Source: a virus. From it: 32,626 bases of DNA. Positions 16,635-23,048 of this stretch are shown here, one piece after another. The translations under genes were made by a program, and so were the position numbers. The stretch is from positions 1 to 32,626 of IMG/VR virus record IMGVR_UViG_3300017752_004237. The stretch is one strand, 5' to 3'. The notes under the pieces were generated by a model. The model was not told where the DNA came from, ran no database searches, and saw only the letters and a list, made by a program, of their open reading frames with translations. Each line of letters starts with the position of its first letter. Position 1 is the first letter of the stretch.

Positions 16635-17045
16635 TTAGCTGTTTTCGTAAACTCTTTTACGTAAATCTGATGAACTAAAACGATGTTCTCGTTTATTGAA
16701 GAATAATTGAATATCTCTTTTTCGGCAAATATCCTTGCCTGTAAACTCTTTATCTCTATACTCTTCACCTAAGATTCTAACATCAATTTGCAACATAGAC
16801 AAGATGTCTTTTAAATCCTCCTCTGTTGCATATGGAATAATCTCGTCTACATACCCAACTGCGTTTAGTTGTACATATCTTTCTACAATTGTTTGAATGG
16901 GACGGTTTTTTTCTGGACGATCAACACTAGGGTCTGTTTGTAATCCGCAGATTAGATAATCACAGTGTTGTTTTGCTTCTCTAAGCATTGAGATATGACC
17001 TGCGTGTAACAAATCAAAGGTTGAACAAGTAAATCCTACTTTCAT
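16635..17045 (-). CDS. Cytidylyltransferase-like nucleotidyltransferase (TagD/GCT type)
   Basis: This is a 136-residue protein counted from the ATG at 17045, which has AGAGG about 7 bases upstream and gives the standard start MKVGFTCSTFDLLHAGH. HAGH (14-17) is the HxGH active-site motif, and FSSSDLRKR (123-131) is the equivalent of ISSTxLR. This is the form of glycerol-3-phosphate cytidylyltransferase, which makes CDP-glycerol-like donors from CTP. A longer ORF from 17096 exists, but its first 17 codons lie inside the tmRNA and its terminator, so it is rejected. Other sugar or polyol phosphates remain possible. Confidence 0.85.
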   Translation of the reverse strand: MKVGFTCSTFDLLHAGHISMLREAKQHCDYLICGLQTDPSVDRPEKNRPIQTIVERYVQLNAVGYVDEIIPYATEEDLKDILSMLQIDVRILGEEYRDKEFTGKDICRKRDIQLFFNKREHRFSSSDLRKRVYENS

Positions 17046-17055
17046 AATTTCCTCT

Positions 17056-17088
17056 AAAAAATGCCACTTTCTGTTGCTAGGCAGTGGC
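17056..17088 (-). terminator. Rho-independent terminator of the tmRNA gene
   Basis: On the minus strand GCCACT (17088-17083) pairs with AGTGGC (17068-17063) around a 14-base loop, followed by A and six T (17061-17056). It lies 45 bases after the tag stop codon and 11 bases before the cytidylyltransferase start. It probably ends the tmRNA transcript, and its stem may also be part of the 3' end of the coding piece. Confidence 0.7.
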
Positions 17089-17324
17089 CGCCCCATGAGA
17101 TTATGCCGCTAGGCGGTAATCCTCGATTGCGAAATTATCATTTGCAATTGTTTGTTTTCTTGCGGTCAAGGTCGCTTGCGCACCTGCTTCTCGGCATTGT
17201 TTTTACTACGTCTGTCGATCCTATTTCATCCCCTCTGAAACTGTAGTCGCCTACAAATTGGTGGAGATGCGGGGTACTGCCCCCCGGTCCAGTCCGTCTA
17301 TTCTACTACTCCTCAAACGAAGCA
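17063..17324 (-). ncRNA. ssrA: Permuted two-piece tmRNA (alphaproteobacterial type)
   Basis: Read on the minus strand, the acceptor piece comes first and ends in CCA at 17259. Its T-arm is CGGGG (17286-17282), a 7-base loop GGCAGTA, then CCCCG. Next come a 25-base spacer with hairpin TGTAG-GCGA-CTACA (17255-17242) and the coding piece from 17233. The acceptor stem closes perfectly: GGGGATG (17233-17227) with CATCTCC (17269-17263), including the G3.U70 pair that marks alanine charging. The tag frame from GCA at 17145 to TAA at 17101 reads ANDNFAIEDYRLAA. GAAGCA (17190-17185) can pair with TGCTTC (17324-17319) as part of helix 2. Ends are approximate. tmRNA with SmpB frees stalled ribosomes and tags proteins for degradation. 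Confidence 0.93.
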
Positions 17325-17402
17325 CTATTTTTTACCAGAAAGATACTTAGGAGCTCTTTCTTGGGAAAATACTTTTTTAATTAAACTAACAATCCACTTC
17401 AT
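17325..17402 (-). CDS. Possible 25-residue basic peptide next to the tmRNA
   Basis: ATG at 17402 overlaps the end of the 67-residue upstream gene, and TAG lies at 17327-17325, exactly abutting the inferred 5' side of the tmRNA acceptor piece. The product MKWIVSLIKKVFSQERAPKY plus LSGKK is amphipathic and basic. No strong ribosome site is seen. It may be a chance ORF or part of the tmRNA leader. Confidence 0.25.
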   Translation of the reverse strand: MKWIVSLIKKVFSQERAPKYLSGKK

Positions 17403-17592
17403 TAGTTGTCTCCTCAAAAGAAACAATTTTTGTTGATAGGTTAGGTTGTAATTGTTGACTTAGAATACCTGCCTTAGCTTTTGCTTTTGACCAAGATTCA
17501 AGTTTAGTAACTACTTGCACTCCGTCTTCATCGTGCATAAGAACTCCAACATCATCATTTTCTGAATTGTGTATTTCAATAATATACTGCAA
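17386..17592 (-). CDS. Small phage protein, unknown
   Basis: This 68-residue acidic protein starts at TTG 17592 (MQYIIEIHNSENDDVGVLMH). AGG lies about 12 bases upstream, inside the end of the preceding gene. A central VTKLESWSKAKAKAGILSQQ segment is probably a helix, flanked by beta-type sequence. It lies 8 bases after the SH3-like gene. No function recognised. Confidence 0.5.
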   Translation of the reverse strand: MQYIIEIHNSENDDVGVLMHDEDGVQVVTKLESWSKAKAKAGILSQQLQPNLSTKIVSFEETTNEVDC

Positions 17593-17600
17593 TGTAATAC

Positions 17601-17849
17601 TTACCTAAATAGAGTTTCATCTATATCAAATTCCCTTGGGCTGTCATCAGCAGATTTCCAATTAAAAATTCGAAAATTATCAGCCTCTAAATCCCAAACC
17701 AGTTCCATACCTTCTGGATAGTTTTGTTCTGATCCCGCACCAATAACACGAGTTTCTAAAAACTGTTCTGGTAAATCTGCTAATTTAGCAAAAGTCATCT
17801 GTCTAAATTCACCATTCTTTTTCTTAAAAGTACCTTTGTATGCTTTCAT
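17601..17849 (-). CDS. Small SH3/WYL_2-like phage protein
   Basis: This 82-residue protein starts MKAYKGTFKKKNGEFRQMTF. The strand-rich T-F-x-K-K-N-G-x-x-R-x-M pattern resembles the small DUF2693/WYL_2 SH3-like barrels found in T4-type marine phages. The start at ATG 17849 is supported by GGAGAG (17860-17855) 5 bases upstream; an ATG four codons earlier overlaps that site and is less likely. A good sigma70-like promoter lies just upstream. The C-terminus (DDSPREFDIDETLFR) is acidic. Confidence 0.55.
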   Translation of the reverse strand: MKAYKGTFKKKNGEFRQMTFAKLADLPEQFLETRVIGAGSEQNYPEGMELVWDLEADNFRIFNWKSADDSPREFDIDETLFR

Positions 17850-17874
17850 TAATCTCTCCATTAGTTATGGTAAG

Positions 17875-17904
17875 ATTATATTACATATAATGAGCACTAT
17901 GCAA
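17875..17904 (-). promoter_or_regulatory. Sigma70-like promoter TTGCAT-18-TATAAT
   Basis: On the minus strand the -35 box TTGCAT (17904-17899) and a consensus -10 box TATAAT (17880-17875) are 18 bases apart. The start point would lie near 17868, about 20 bases before the SH3-like gene start. The -35 box overlaps the end of the upstream gene. It could drive the small genes and the tmRNA. The same -35/-10 pair recurs at 21723-21751. Confidence 0.6.
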
Positions 17905-18202
17905 GACTGTTTTTACGTAAAGCGCCTGCAAACTGTTTACGGATTGTTTCCCACTGTTCTAATGTAAATCTATAGTGAAATTCATAGTTTTCTGAATATA
18001 GTTTAATTTTTGTAGGAAGTTTTTGGATAGTCCACTTTTTACTATTTATTGATCCTGTCCATTTTACGTCAGGTTGCATCAATAAAATAAAACAATGCAA
18101 CTCAAACACTAAATTATGAACATGATTATCTGATATTCTGAGTGCGAGATGAACGTGTTGAGTTTCTGGATTGATTTGAATTTTTGTTAGGTCTTTGAAC
18201 AT
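17897..18202 (-). CDS. Unknown 101-residue phage protein
   Basis: It starts at ATG 18202 (MFKDLTKIQINPETQHVHLA) inside the end of the bS21 gene, in the +1 frame, with a 77-base overlap. The purine run AGAAAAAAGAAG upstream could act as a weak ribosome site. Alternating beta-type sequence (HVHLALRISDNHVHNLVFEL) and a later LYSENYEFHYRFTL suggest a small beta-sheet protein with a C-terminal helix. The long overlap is unusual but the reading frame is otherwise clean. Confidence 0.5.
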   Translation of the reverse strand: MFKDLTKIQINPETQHVHLALRISDNHVHNLVFELHCFILLMQPDVKWTGSINSKKWTIQKLPTKIKLYSENYEFHYRFTLEQWETIRKQFAGALRKNSLA

Positions 18203-18443
18203 GCTTCTTTTTTCTGCTATTTCTAATCATATTACGCTCTTCGCGTATAAATTTTTGCTCAAGCTGCAATCGTTTCTTTTCCCAACGTTTTTTACCTGCT
18301 TTCTCGGCCAAACGTTTCTTCTCACCTTTAGACCTAAAGAAAGCATTTTCACGCGCTTCTTTCATTACTCCTTCTGCTAGGAGCTTCTTTTTTAGAATAC
18401 GTAAAGCTTTATTTACGTCATTATTTTTTACAAAAATTTTCAT
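18126..18443 (-). CDS. rpsU: Phage-encoded ribosomal protein bS21
   Basis: This is a 105-residue protein from ATG 18443. MKIFVKNNDVNKALRILKKK, followed by LLAEG, matches the bS21 N-terminus (V-x-x-N-x-x-x-x-A-L-R-x-L-K-K-x-x-x-x-E-G), and FFRSKGEKKRLAEKAGKKR matches the basic helical rest. It carries an extra, very basic tail from about residue 70, longer than the usual 60-75. bS21 sits by the anti-Shine-Dalgarno site of the small subunit. Phage copies of bS21 are known, including in pelagiphages, and are thought to exchange into host ribosomes to favour phage messages. An upstream ORF extension to 18503 is rejected. The start overlaps the epimerase gene by 23 bases. Confidence 0.9.
   Translation of the reverse strand: MKIFVKNNDVNKALRILKKKLLAEGVMKEARENAFFRSKGEKKRLAEKAGKKRWEKKRLQLEQKFIREERNMIRNSRKKKHVQRPNKNSNQSRNSTRSSRTQNIR
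18207..18213 (-). other. Slippery heptamer A AAA AAG near the end of bS21
   Basis: AAAAAAG (18213-18207) falls on bS21 codons 78-79 in the correct phase (A-AAA-AAG) for -1 ribosomal frameshifting, as at dnaX. In the -1 frame the product would end after eight more codons or so, giving a shorter tail. No downstream stem has been established. It may only be a purine-rich ribosome site for the next gene. Confidence 0.3.
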
Positions 18444-19356
18444 ATTTACCGTAATAGTCTCTGACTGTTTCCTCATAGTTTGAGTACTCAAAATTAACTC
18501 CAAACGTGTTTAGTAACTTATCACAACTAAGTGTACCACGTGGTTTTCCTGTTGGTCCTAGTTTAAGTTGAGTCTCAAACTCTTTTGGATAGACCGTTTT
18601 TAGCGCGTTTTCTGTTCTTACAAAATTGTATGCTATATTATAGGTTCCAGGAATCCATTTGTCTACAATATTTTTTACTGTATTAACAAAGTCGTCGATA
18701 TAAATACAAGCAGCAGCCTCTACTAGTACAGGTTTATTGATTGCAATCTGTCGCTCTATATTCATCCAGATTGAAAATTTACCATCTCCCATACCATATA
18801 CATGTATGGGTCGCAAAATAATATCTTCTTTTCCGCAGAGAGTTTCTGCTTTTATTTTACTGAGACCATAAGGGTTCTCAGATCCTAAAGAGTACTGCTC
18901 GTCGATTACTTCTTCCCAAGTGCCATAAACCATGCTACTACTTATATGTAGACAAGGCGTATGAGGAAAACGCTGTTTAATTCTAGTTAATCCAGTTACA
19001 ATAGAGTCATGAGTAAAGTCTGGAAAATGTTGAGATAAAATTGCTTCGCTTAACGCTCCGCAATTTATGATTAAATCATAGTTTTCTAAAGGAATATGTG
19101 ATTGAAAAGAGTGGTTGTTAATAATTTTATTAAAACAACCTTTGATTAAAGAAAGTCTATATTTTAAATTTAAATTTCTATGTTTTTTCTCTATATCGTT
19201 TGTTTCTTGTAAGCCTTTTGATCCTCTATGAATATACTTATGTCCAACGTAATCTTGAGTAAATCCATCTAATATATCTATTTCATGTTCTTTTCCAAGA
19301 GCTGCTACTAAATTTGAACCTATAAAACCGAAACCACCAGTTATCAGTATTTTCAT
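18421..19356 (-). CDS. NAD-dependent sugar epimerase/dehydratase-like protein
   Basis: This 311-residue protein opens MKILITGGFGFIGSNLV with GGFGFIG (7-13). HISSSMVYGTWEE holds the catalytic Ser, and ENPYGLSKIKAE the Tyr and Lys of the SDR triad. RPIHVYGMGDGKFS corresponds to the substrate loop. It is the third SDR sugar enzyme in the window. Its start overlaps the radical SAM gene by 4 bases (ATGA). The function could be epimerase, dehydratase or reductase on a nucleotide sugar. Confidence 0.85.
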   Translation of the reverse strand: MKILITGGFGFIGSNLVAALGKEHEIDILDGFTQDYVGHKYIHRGSKGLQETNDIEKKHRNLNLKYRLSLIKGCFNKIINNHSFQSHIPLENYDLIINCGALSEAILSQHFPDFTHDSIVTGLTRIKQRFPHTPCLHISSSMVYGTWEEVIDEQYSLGSENPYGLSKIKAETLCGKEDIILRPIHVYGMGDGKFSIWMNIERQIAINKPVLVEAAACIYIDDFVNTVKNIVDKWIPGTYNIAYNFVRTENALKTVYPKEFETQLKLGPTGKPRGTLSCDKLLNTFGVNFEYSNYEETVRDYYGKYENFCKK

Positions 19357-20240
19357 AGATTTTCCTTTATTTTAGTATTTTTCCATATATTTTTATTTTT
19401 AATGTTTTCAGGACTAGAAGAACACATTCCACATATATCTTCTGGTTTTCTATATGTATCAAACCAAATAGAACGTTCTTCTTCTGTAGCCTCTTTATTC
19501 AGCTCAATATAGTTATTTTTATAAGATAACCATTCTTTAGGATCGTCAAGCGTTTGTATAAAATCCGATAGAAAAGCGGCTTGTGGGCATTTAAATAATT
19601 TACCCTTGTATAATTGAGTACAATGATCCCATCTACATGCTTTATGCGCTTCTACTGGATCAGAATTATATGGTTGGAAATTTTCTGTGTAAAGCCTATT
19701 CCAGTTTTCAACCATATTCCTAAGTTCTATTTTTACTCCTTGTGTCTCGTAAACTTTAGCAAAAGATACTATTGATTTTTCTGTGTTTGATATACTTCCA
19801 TTATCTAAAAAATCAAGTATTGCAGAAGTCAGCAAATCTTTATACCTTTTTTCAACTGAATGAACGCTGATTACTAAAATACAGTTAGTTTCTTTAAGAG
19901 TTTCAAGTAAGTATTTATGTTTTTTAAGTAATAATCCATTTGTAAACAGTCTTAAATCTGTGTTAGGAAATGCTTCTCTACAATGTTTTATAATTTTATC
20001 TAAATTTTTTATTAGGAGAGGTTCTCCTCCTAATATTTGTAGCCTTGTAGGGTTAACATACTGTTTCCAATACTTTACATCTTCAATTAAGTTCTCTTCT
20101 AGTAAATCAGTTCCTTTTATCTTAAGATTTGAGTATGAGTTACAGCTTTCACAACCTAAATTACATCTTAGACTAGTAATAATATTTAAAACATCTACGG
20201 TCTCAGGATAACGCATCAGCAATTTTTTCAAGTTCCTCAT
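19353..20240 (-). CDS. Radical SAM enzyme with SPASM-like C-terminus
   Basis: This is a 295-residue protein. C26-x3-C30-x2-C33 (in RCNLGCESC) binds the 4Fe-4S cluster, and GGEP (71-74) holds the SAM amino group. The C-terminal half has further cysteines, ACRWDHC, LFKCPQ and ICGMC, which is the pattern of a SPASM/Twitch auxiliary-cluster domain. Such enzymes modify peptides, sugars or other small molecules by radical chemistry. It sits between an aminotransferase and an SDR, so a sugar substrate is plausible. The start at 20240 overlaps the aminotransferase by 38 bases; ATG at 20216 (MRYPETV) is an equally likely start. Confidence 0.85.
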   Translation of the reverse strand: MRNLKKLLMRYPETVDVLNIITSLRCNLGCESCNSYSNLKIKGTDLLEENLIEDVKYWKQYVNPTRLQILGGEPLLIKNLDKIIKHCREAFPNTDLRLFTNGLLLKKHKYLLETLKETNCILVISVHSVEKRYKDLLTSAILDFLDNGSISNTEKSIVSFAKVYETQGVKIELRNMVENWNRLYTENFQPYNSDPVEAHKACRWDHCTQLYKGKLFKCPQAAFLSDFIQTLDDPKEWLSYKNNYIELNKEATEEERSIWFDTYRKPEDICGMCSSSPENIKNKNIWKNTKIKENL

Positions 20241-21297
20241 CCATTAAATAATGATGAGAAGGCAGGTGAATAGTAGAAGCACAGAACTCTACAGTTTTTG
20301 GACAATCATCTTTTTCAGGATTAAGCCACGGTAGCAAATGAAGAGGTTCTTTAAAGAATGTTCGTGCAAGACACTTTACAGAGTTAAGTTTTTTTAAAAC
20401 CTCATCAACTTCAAAGGAAGGTACGCTCATTGTATATCTCTCCCAAACATAATTTTCTCCGGGTATATTTCCATAGGGAAGATTATCTTTATACCAAGTA
20501 GCAATCTGTCTTCGACGCTCTCTGTACTGATTTTGCTCAAATAATTCAATCTCTTTTAAGAGTACAGCACAGGATGTCATGTCCATATATGATTTTGTAC
20601 CTACACAATGTATTGCTTTGTCTCTACCTCTCCCATGTGCTGAAATTTCATAGATTCGTTTAGTAATTTCATCTGAATTAGTACAGATAGCTCCTCCAGA
20701 GCCGAGTGTACCTGGGTACTTTGTAAAATCAAAAGAAAAACATGCGGTAGAACTCATAGAACCAGGAATATATGAGTATGGCTCTCCCATGTAAAATGCA
20801 GGAGCTGCGTCTTCAATGATATGAGTTCCATAAGTTTCACAGATATCTACTACCTGATCAACTCGCGCAACTGTCCCAAAGTTATGAACAATTATTACAG
20901 CAGCAGCTTGTGTTGTTCTAATCATTGTTTCAAGTTGATTTAAATCTATATTACCTGTTTCATCTATATCACAGAAACGAATACGCCGATTCATAAATAC
21001 AACTGCATTAGCAAATGCTCGCCAACCATAAGATGGGACTATTACAATGTCATTAGGTTTTGTAAGCGCAGCAATTGAAATTTGAAGAGCATCTGTACAA
21101 CAGTCTGTAAATTGCCAGTGAGCAACACTGCTTAGTTCAGTACATTTATTAGCTAGTGCAAGTTGTACTCCTCGCATTTCTCTACCATCTTCAGTTTGGT
21201 AAGGGTCTTCCATGCTGTCTGAAATAGCACGAAGATACTCTATTCGATGACGTTCTATTCTTTTTTTATGAGGGATAAAAGATATGGCTTTAGGCAT
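20203..21297 (-). CDS. DegT/DnrJ/EryC1-type PLP-dependent aminotransferase
   Basis: This is a 364-residue protein from ATG 21297, which overlaps the upstream stop by one base (TAATG). A longer in-frame start at 21321 lies inside the previous gene and is less likely. FTDCCTDALQISI (63-75), IEDAAPAFYMG (161-171) and FSFDFTKYPGTLGSGG (187-202, Schiff-base Lys-193) give the PLP site in standard family order. It forms or uses an amino sugar, with a radical SAM protein and an SDR directly downstream. This is a second aminotransferase, distinct from the one at 13107-14105. Confidence 0.87.
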   Translation of the reverse strand: MPKAISFIPHKKRIERHRIEYLRAISDSMEDPYQTEDGREMRGVQLALANKCTELSSVAHWQFTDCCTDALQISIAALTKPNDIVIVPSYGWRAFANAVVFMNRRIRFCDIDETGNIDLNQLETMIRTTQAAAVIIVHNFGTVARVDQVVDICETYGTHIIEDAAPAFYMGEPYSYIPGSMSSTACFSFDFTKYPGTLGSGGAICTNSDEITKRIYEISAHGRGRDKAIHCVGTKSYMDMTSCAVLLKEIELFEQNQYRERRRQIATWYKDNLPYGNIPGENYVWERYTMSVPSFEVDEVLKKLNSVKCLARTFFKEPLHLLPWLNPEKDDCPKTVEFCASTIHLPSHHYLMDEELEKIADALS

Positions 21298-21560
21298 TAG
21301 GTAACACGAGCGGCTATCCAATTTACAACTTCAGAATGACTAAGTTTTGAGTGTCTTGTTTGCATACGTGCTTCGTCTTTAAATATCATTATACAAGGAA
21401 CCCTGTTTTTATCGGAAAATTTGGCAAGACGAGAATCTGTATAATCAACTACTTCTACAGGTAGGTCTGGAAGAGAATCATTAATTGCTTGTTTCTGTTC
21501 TGTCATGTATTGTAGATGTACTAAGTCAGAAAACAACACTACTTTATAGTTCGGCATCAT
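21297..21560 (-). CDS. Thioredoxin-fold protein lacking the CxxC motif
   Basis: This is an 87-residue protein. The order strand (YKVVLFS), helix (EQKQAINDSL), strand (VEVVDY), then NRVPCIMIFKD with the cis-Pro motif and a terminal helix (HSEVVNWIA) is that of thioredoxin/glutaredoxin. The normal CxxC is replaced by a segment around DLVHLQYM, so disulfide exchange is not expected; the single Cys follows the cis-Pro. It may bind a partner protein, as phage thioredoxin-like proteins can. It overlaps the coiled-coil gene by 17 bases. Confidence 0.6.
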   Translation of the reverse strand: MMPNYKVVLFSDLVHLQYMTEQKQAINDSLPDLPVEVVDYTDSRLAKFSDKNRVPCIMIFKDEARMQTRHSKLSHSEVVNWIAARVT

Positions 21561-21732
21561 TACCTTCTTTCATTTCTTCTATTTCTGAGACAAGTTGTTT
21601 GACCAGATTTCTTAGATCTGTAATTTCTGAGTGCAAGTAGTTGATATCGCCACCTAAATCATTGGCGACTTCACGAATCATACTTTGCATCTCTTTCGCT
21701 TCCATGCGAACATACTTTTCAGTTGCATACAT
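21544..21732 (-). CDS. Small coiled-coil protein, first gene of the leftward unit
   Basis: This is a 62-residue acidic, helical protein. DINYLHSEITDLRNLVKQLV and the following SEIEEM form heptads with Ile and Leu at core places. It is the first gene leftward of the divergent promoter region at 21733-21787. No function recognised; the heptads suggest an oligomer. Confidence 0.55.
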   Translation of the reverse strand: MYATEKYVRMEAKEMQSMIREVANDLGGDINYLHSEITDLRNLVKQLVSEIEEMKEGNDAEL

Positions 21733-21751
21733 GTCTCTATTTTACTATAAT
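21723..21751 (+). promoter_or_regulatory. Rightward sigma70-like promoter TTGCAT-17-TATAAT
   Basis: TTGCAT (21723-21728) and a perfect TATAAT (21746-21751) are 17 bases apart, the ideal spacing. Transcription would start near 21758, about 30 bases before the ATG at 21788, leaving room for AAGG at 21778. The -35 box lies in the first codons of the leftward gene. Confidence 0.7.
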
Positions 21752-21766
21752 CTATAAACAAGTCAA
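21739..21766 (-). promoter_or_regulatory. Possible leftward promoter TTGACT-16-TAAAAT
   Basis: On the minus strand TTGACT (21766-21761) and TAAAAT (21744-21739) each match five of six consensus bases, with a 16-base spacer. The predicted start lies at or next to the ATG at 21732, so the transcript would be nearly leaderless, which lowers confidence. It interleaves with the rightward promoter. Confidence 0.4.
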
Positions 21767-21787
21767 GTAATATATTAAGGTGTGTAT

Positions 21788-22441
21788 ATGTACTCCAGAA
21801 TTGATGTACTAAAAGCTTTACCTGATAACTTTATCCCAATTTGGTATGAATTTATGTTTAGAGGTAATGCTGTACAAAGAATTTTATCAGCTCATTCAGA
21901 GTGTGCTTGGGAAAAAACCTGGTGTTCTTCTCCCGATCCTTCAAATGTCTATCCTCTTGATTTTCCCGAAACCCATTTGTCTTACTTAGGCAGTGATGAT
22001 AATATTAAAAGATTAGGAGAATCAGAATCTCACGCTTGGGCTCATACAGGGTTTGGTCTTCATCATTTAGATCAAAACACTATTAAGAAGTTCATGCAAG
22101 CTGCTAAAACACATAAAGATAAACTTGTTTTCTTTTCACAACATCCAGACGAAGAGGCTATTATCAGTATAAAAAAACGTAATGTCTTTTTATACTCATC
22201 TAAACCTTTTACTAGACCTTTTAAAGATAAAAAACTTCCACAAACTGTATTACCGATTAATAAAGACAATGTTTTTAATATTGATATCGCTAAGTTGTTT
22301 AGTGATGACTATATAATTTTTTTACAAGAATATAATGAAATTGTAGACTATTTTAATTTCACCCCAAAACCAAACGCAATTCGTGCTTTTATTCTACGAT
22401 ATCTAGAAAGAGAAAAACACGTTTCACTTGCTAAAAGCTGA
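21788..22441 (+). CDS. Sulfotransferase-like or unknown phage protein
   Basis: This is a 217-residue protein from ATG 21788, with AAGG about 6 bases upstream; a GTG at 21782 is in frame but lies closer to that site. FMFRGNAVQRILSAHSECAW is similar in layout to the P-R-S-G-S-T-x-x-Q-R-I-L-S-x-H-P-E start of some sulfotransferases, but the key Lys/Ser-Gly-Thr residues are changed, so activity is doubtful. It is the first gene of the rightward unit. Otherwise unrecognised. Confidence 0.4.
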   Translation: MYSRIDVLKALPDNFIPIWYEFMFRGNAVQRILSAHSECAWEKTWCSSPDPSNVYPLDFPETHLSYLGSDDNIKRLGESESHAWAHTGFGLHHLDQNTIKKFMQAAKTHKDKLVFFSQHPDEEAIISIKKRNVFLYSSKPFTRPFKDKKLPQTVLPINKDNVFNIDIAKLFSDDYIIFLQEYNEIVDYFNFTPKPNAIRAFILRYLEREKHVSLAKS

Positions 22442-22456
22442 TTTTTTCAGTATTAT
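22428..22456 (+). promoter_or_regulatory. Possible promoter TTGCTA-17-TATTAT
   Basis: TTGCTA (22428-22433) and TATTAT (22451-22456) are 17 bases apart at the end of the preceding gene. The start point would be near 22463, about 20 bases before the ATG at 22484. The region is very AT-rich, so a chance match is possible. Confidence 0.35.
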
Positions 22457-22483
22457 ATATTATAACTTAATAAGGAATGACGA

Positions 22484-22660
22484 ATGCATAAACGTCCATC
22501 GCTTTCAGAGGCAAAAGCAGTCCTCTCACAACACTCTCCCGATACAATGAACGAATACGAAGAACTTAAGATCTCTCATGGAGATTTCTTTGCTGCTCGT
22601 TTTATTGTTGATATTGTCGATCATTTTAATCATTTACAGGAAAAAGTAGCTAATGGCTAA
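22484..22660 (+). CDS. Small 58-residue phage protein
   Basis: It starts at ATG 22484 with AAGGA seven bases upstream and ends at 22660, overlapping the next gene by 8 bases. The product starts MHKRPSLSEAKAVLSQHSPD and ends with a helix rich in hydrophobic residues (FFAARFIVDIVDHFNHLQEK). It fills the space between two larger genes. No homology recognised. Confidence 0.6.
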   Translation: MHKRPSLSEAKAVLSQHSPDTMNEYEELKISHGDFFAARFIVDIVDHFNHLQEKVANG

Positions 22661-23003
22661 AGCAAAACCTTTATTCAATACAGGCGGATACTCTGACTGG
22701 TCTATTCGTAGAACTCTTCGTGAAGCGGAAAATGCGGCACGTTGGTCTCCTTGGTGTGCGGTAAAATGGATGGAAGAGGCTAGAAATCGCATTTCTATTC
22801 AAGACCCGTTCTTTGAAGAGTATGATAAAGCAGCGAATAAGATTAACGCACTTTGGCGCTCTTATAACAAATACATTTGGTATGACTCAAAGTCGTTTTG
22901 GAGACAGGGGAACATTTCTCACGCTCCTCAACAGATCCCACTCCTTTCAGATTCGTATAATGAGGCTTCGCTCGACGATTTATCCGAACTGTTAAAATTT
23001 TAA
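22653..23003 (+). CDS. Unknown 116-residue phage protein
   Basis: It is a Trp-rich helical protein (DWSIRRTLREAENAARWSPW near residue 15, then NALWRSYNKYIWYDSKSFW). The acidic C-terminus is NEASLDDLSELLKF. It overlaps the 58-residue gene by 8 bases. Not recognised; the Trp/Arg content could suit nucleic acid or protein binding. Confidence 0.5.
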   Translation: MAKAKPLFNTGGYSDWSIRRTLREAENAARWSPWCAVKWMEEARNRISIQDPFFEEYDKAANKINALWRSYNKYIWYDSKSFWRQGNISHAPQQIPLLSDSYNEASLDDLSELLKF

Positions 23004-23048
23004 TCTTGCCATTCGGCATAAACTTTGCTATTAATAAGAGGTAATAAA

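Noticed and set aside
17046-17096. N-terminal extension of the cytidylyltransferase from ATG 17096
   Set aside because: It overlaps the tmRNA tail and its terminator, has no ribosome site, and precedes the family-typical MKVGFTCSTFD start with AGAGG in front.
17061-17246. Plus-strand ORF of about 61 codons
   Set aside because: It is the antisense of the permuted tmRNA; its codons have no protein-like pattern.
23006-23034. Promoter-like TTGCCA-17-TATTAA
   Set aside because: The transcript would start after the ribosome site AAGAGG (23036-23041) used by the gene at 23049.
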